Shown here: positions 48,129-48,269 of the stretch, in pieces
How positions within the stretch are numbered: the first letter of the stretch is position 1
How the letters are laid out: each line of letters begins with the position of its first letter
Source: Niveispirillum sp.
Lineage (GTDB): Bacteria; Pseudomonadota; Alphaproteobacteria; Azospirillales; Azospirillaceae
Assembly (NCBI RefSeq): GCF_017996735.1
Contig: NZ_JAGOGJ010000044.1
Coordinates: forward strand, 1 to 48,269
DNA length: 48,269 bases
Direction: 5' to 3'
Translations under genes and position numbers: made by a program
The notes under the pieces: model-generated
What the model was told of the DNA's origin: nothing
The model's database searches: none
The model's input: the letters and a program-made list of their open reading frames with translations, nothing else

Positions 48129-48269
48129 GTTTGTTCCCGTCCTTGTTTCTTGGCGCCTGATTTCGCGTTTGCATGGATGCTGTTGTGCTCCCGTGCCTGC
48201 GCGCGGGAACAGGGCCGGCACCATGCGCCCAAGCCAAGGGGCCGGTCAACGCCGTCATGGTGCCGGCCC

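Overview
The window is a GC-rich chromosomal segment of an alphaproteobacterium, most likely a Rhodospirillales/Azospirillaceae relative (Azospirillum, Niveispirillum or Nitrospirillum type). This rests on the block CBP3-like chaperone / DUF177 / rpmF / plsX / fabH / ihfA / merR with divergent bamE, the DUF2336 protein, the STAS-fused MlaE operon and the general codon bias. The genus is inference. No rRNA, tRNA, CRISPR array, transposase or prophage gene was recognised.

Layout. 1-4155 (minus): housekeeping block running from a cytochrome bc1 assembly chaperone through DUF177, ribosomal protein L32, PlsX, FabH and IHF-alpha to the start of a MerR-type regulator; bamE is divergent. 4.8-10 kb: a small lytic-transglycosylase-like protein, a TetR regulator paired with an unknown 4-TM protein, the K+ transporter Kup and L-lactate dehydrogenase LldD. 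10-12.8 kb: a pteridine-reductase-like SDR and a FolB-like protein (minus), divergent from a two-gene ABC importer that lacks its binding protein. 12.9-18.4 kb: a secreted-looking repeat protein, then a retrograde lipid transport operon (MlaE, MlaF, MlaD, auxiliary lipoprotein) followed closely by a TAXI-type binding protein. 18.6-30.7 kb: DUF2336 protein, PuuA-like glutamine synthetase, a hybrid kinase with two stand-alone receiver proteins, a DUF4394/cupredoxin pair, an EamA permease, an AT-rich XRE/chemoreceptor island and a PuuC-like aldehyde dehydrogenase. 30.7-36 kb: a ClpP-like protein, a CPA2 antiporter with a C-terminal cyclic-nucleotide domain, a stand-alone cyclic-nucleotide-domain protein, a TetR/alpha-beta-hydrolase pair and a MAPEG protein. 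36.3-41.4 kb: a tight plus-strand group of YcaC-like hydrolase, XapX, exported amidohydrolase, DoxX and MFS exporter. 41.4-48.1 kb (minus): a DUF885 peptidase, hydroxyproline epimerase, DapA-family deaminase, GntR regulator and an S46 dipeptidyl-peptidase, which together look like use of peptides and hydroxyproline.

Three intergenic spacers hold members of one dispersed inverted-repeat family ending in CCCTCACCCTCCC / GGGAGGGTGAGGG. The most unusual sequence-level observations are: a ClpP homologue whose third triad residue aligns to Asn; an alpha/beta hydrolase whose nucleophile elbow has lost Ser, next to a TetR gene with a near-leaderless promoter and a matching operator in both genes; the YcaC-XapX-amidohydrolase-DoxX-MFS cluster with a Cys/His tail on the amidohydrolase; and stacked palindromes before the mla operon. 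Functions come from motif recognition and reading of the translations only; no database search was run.
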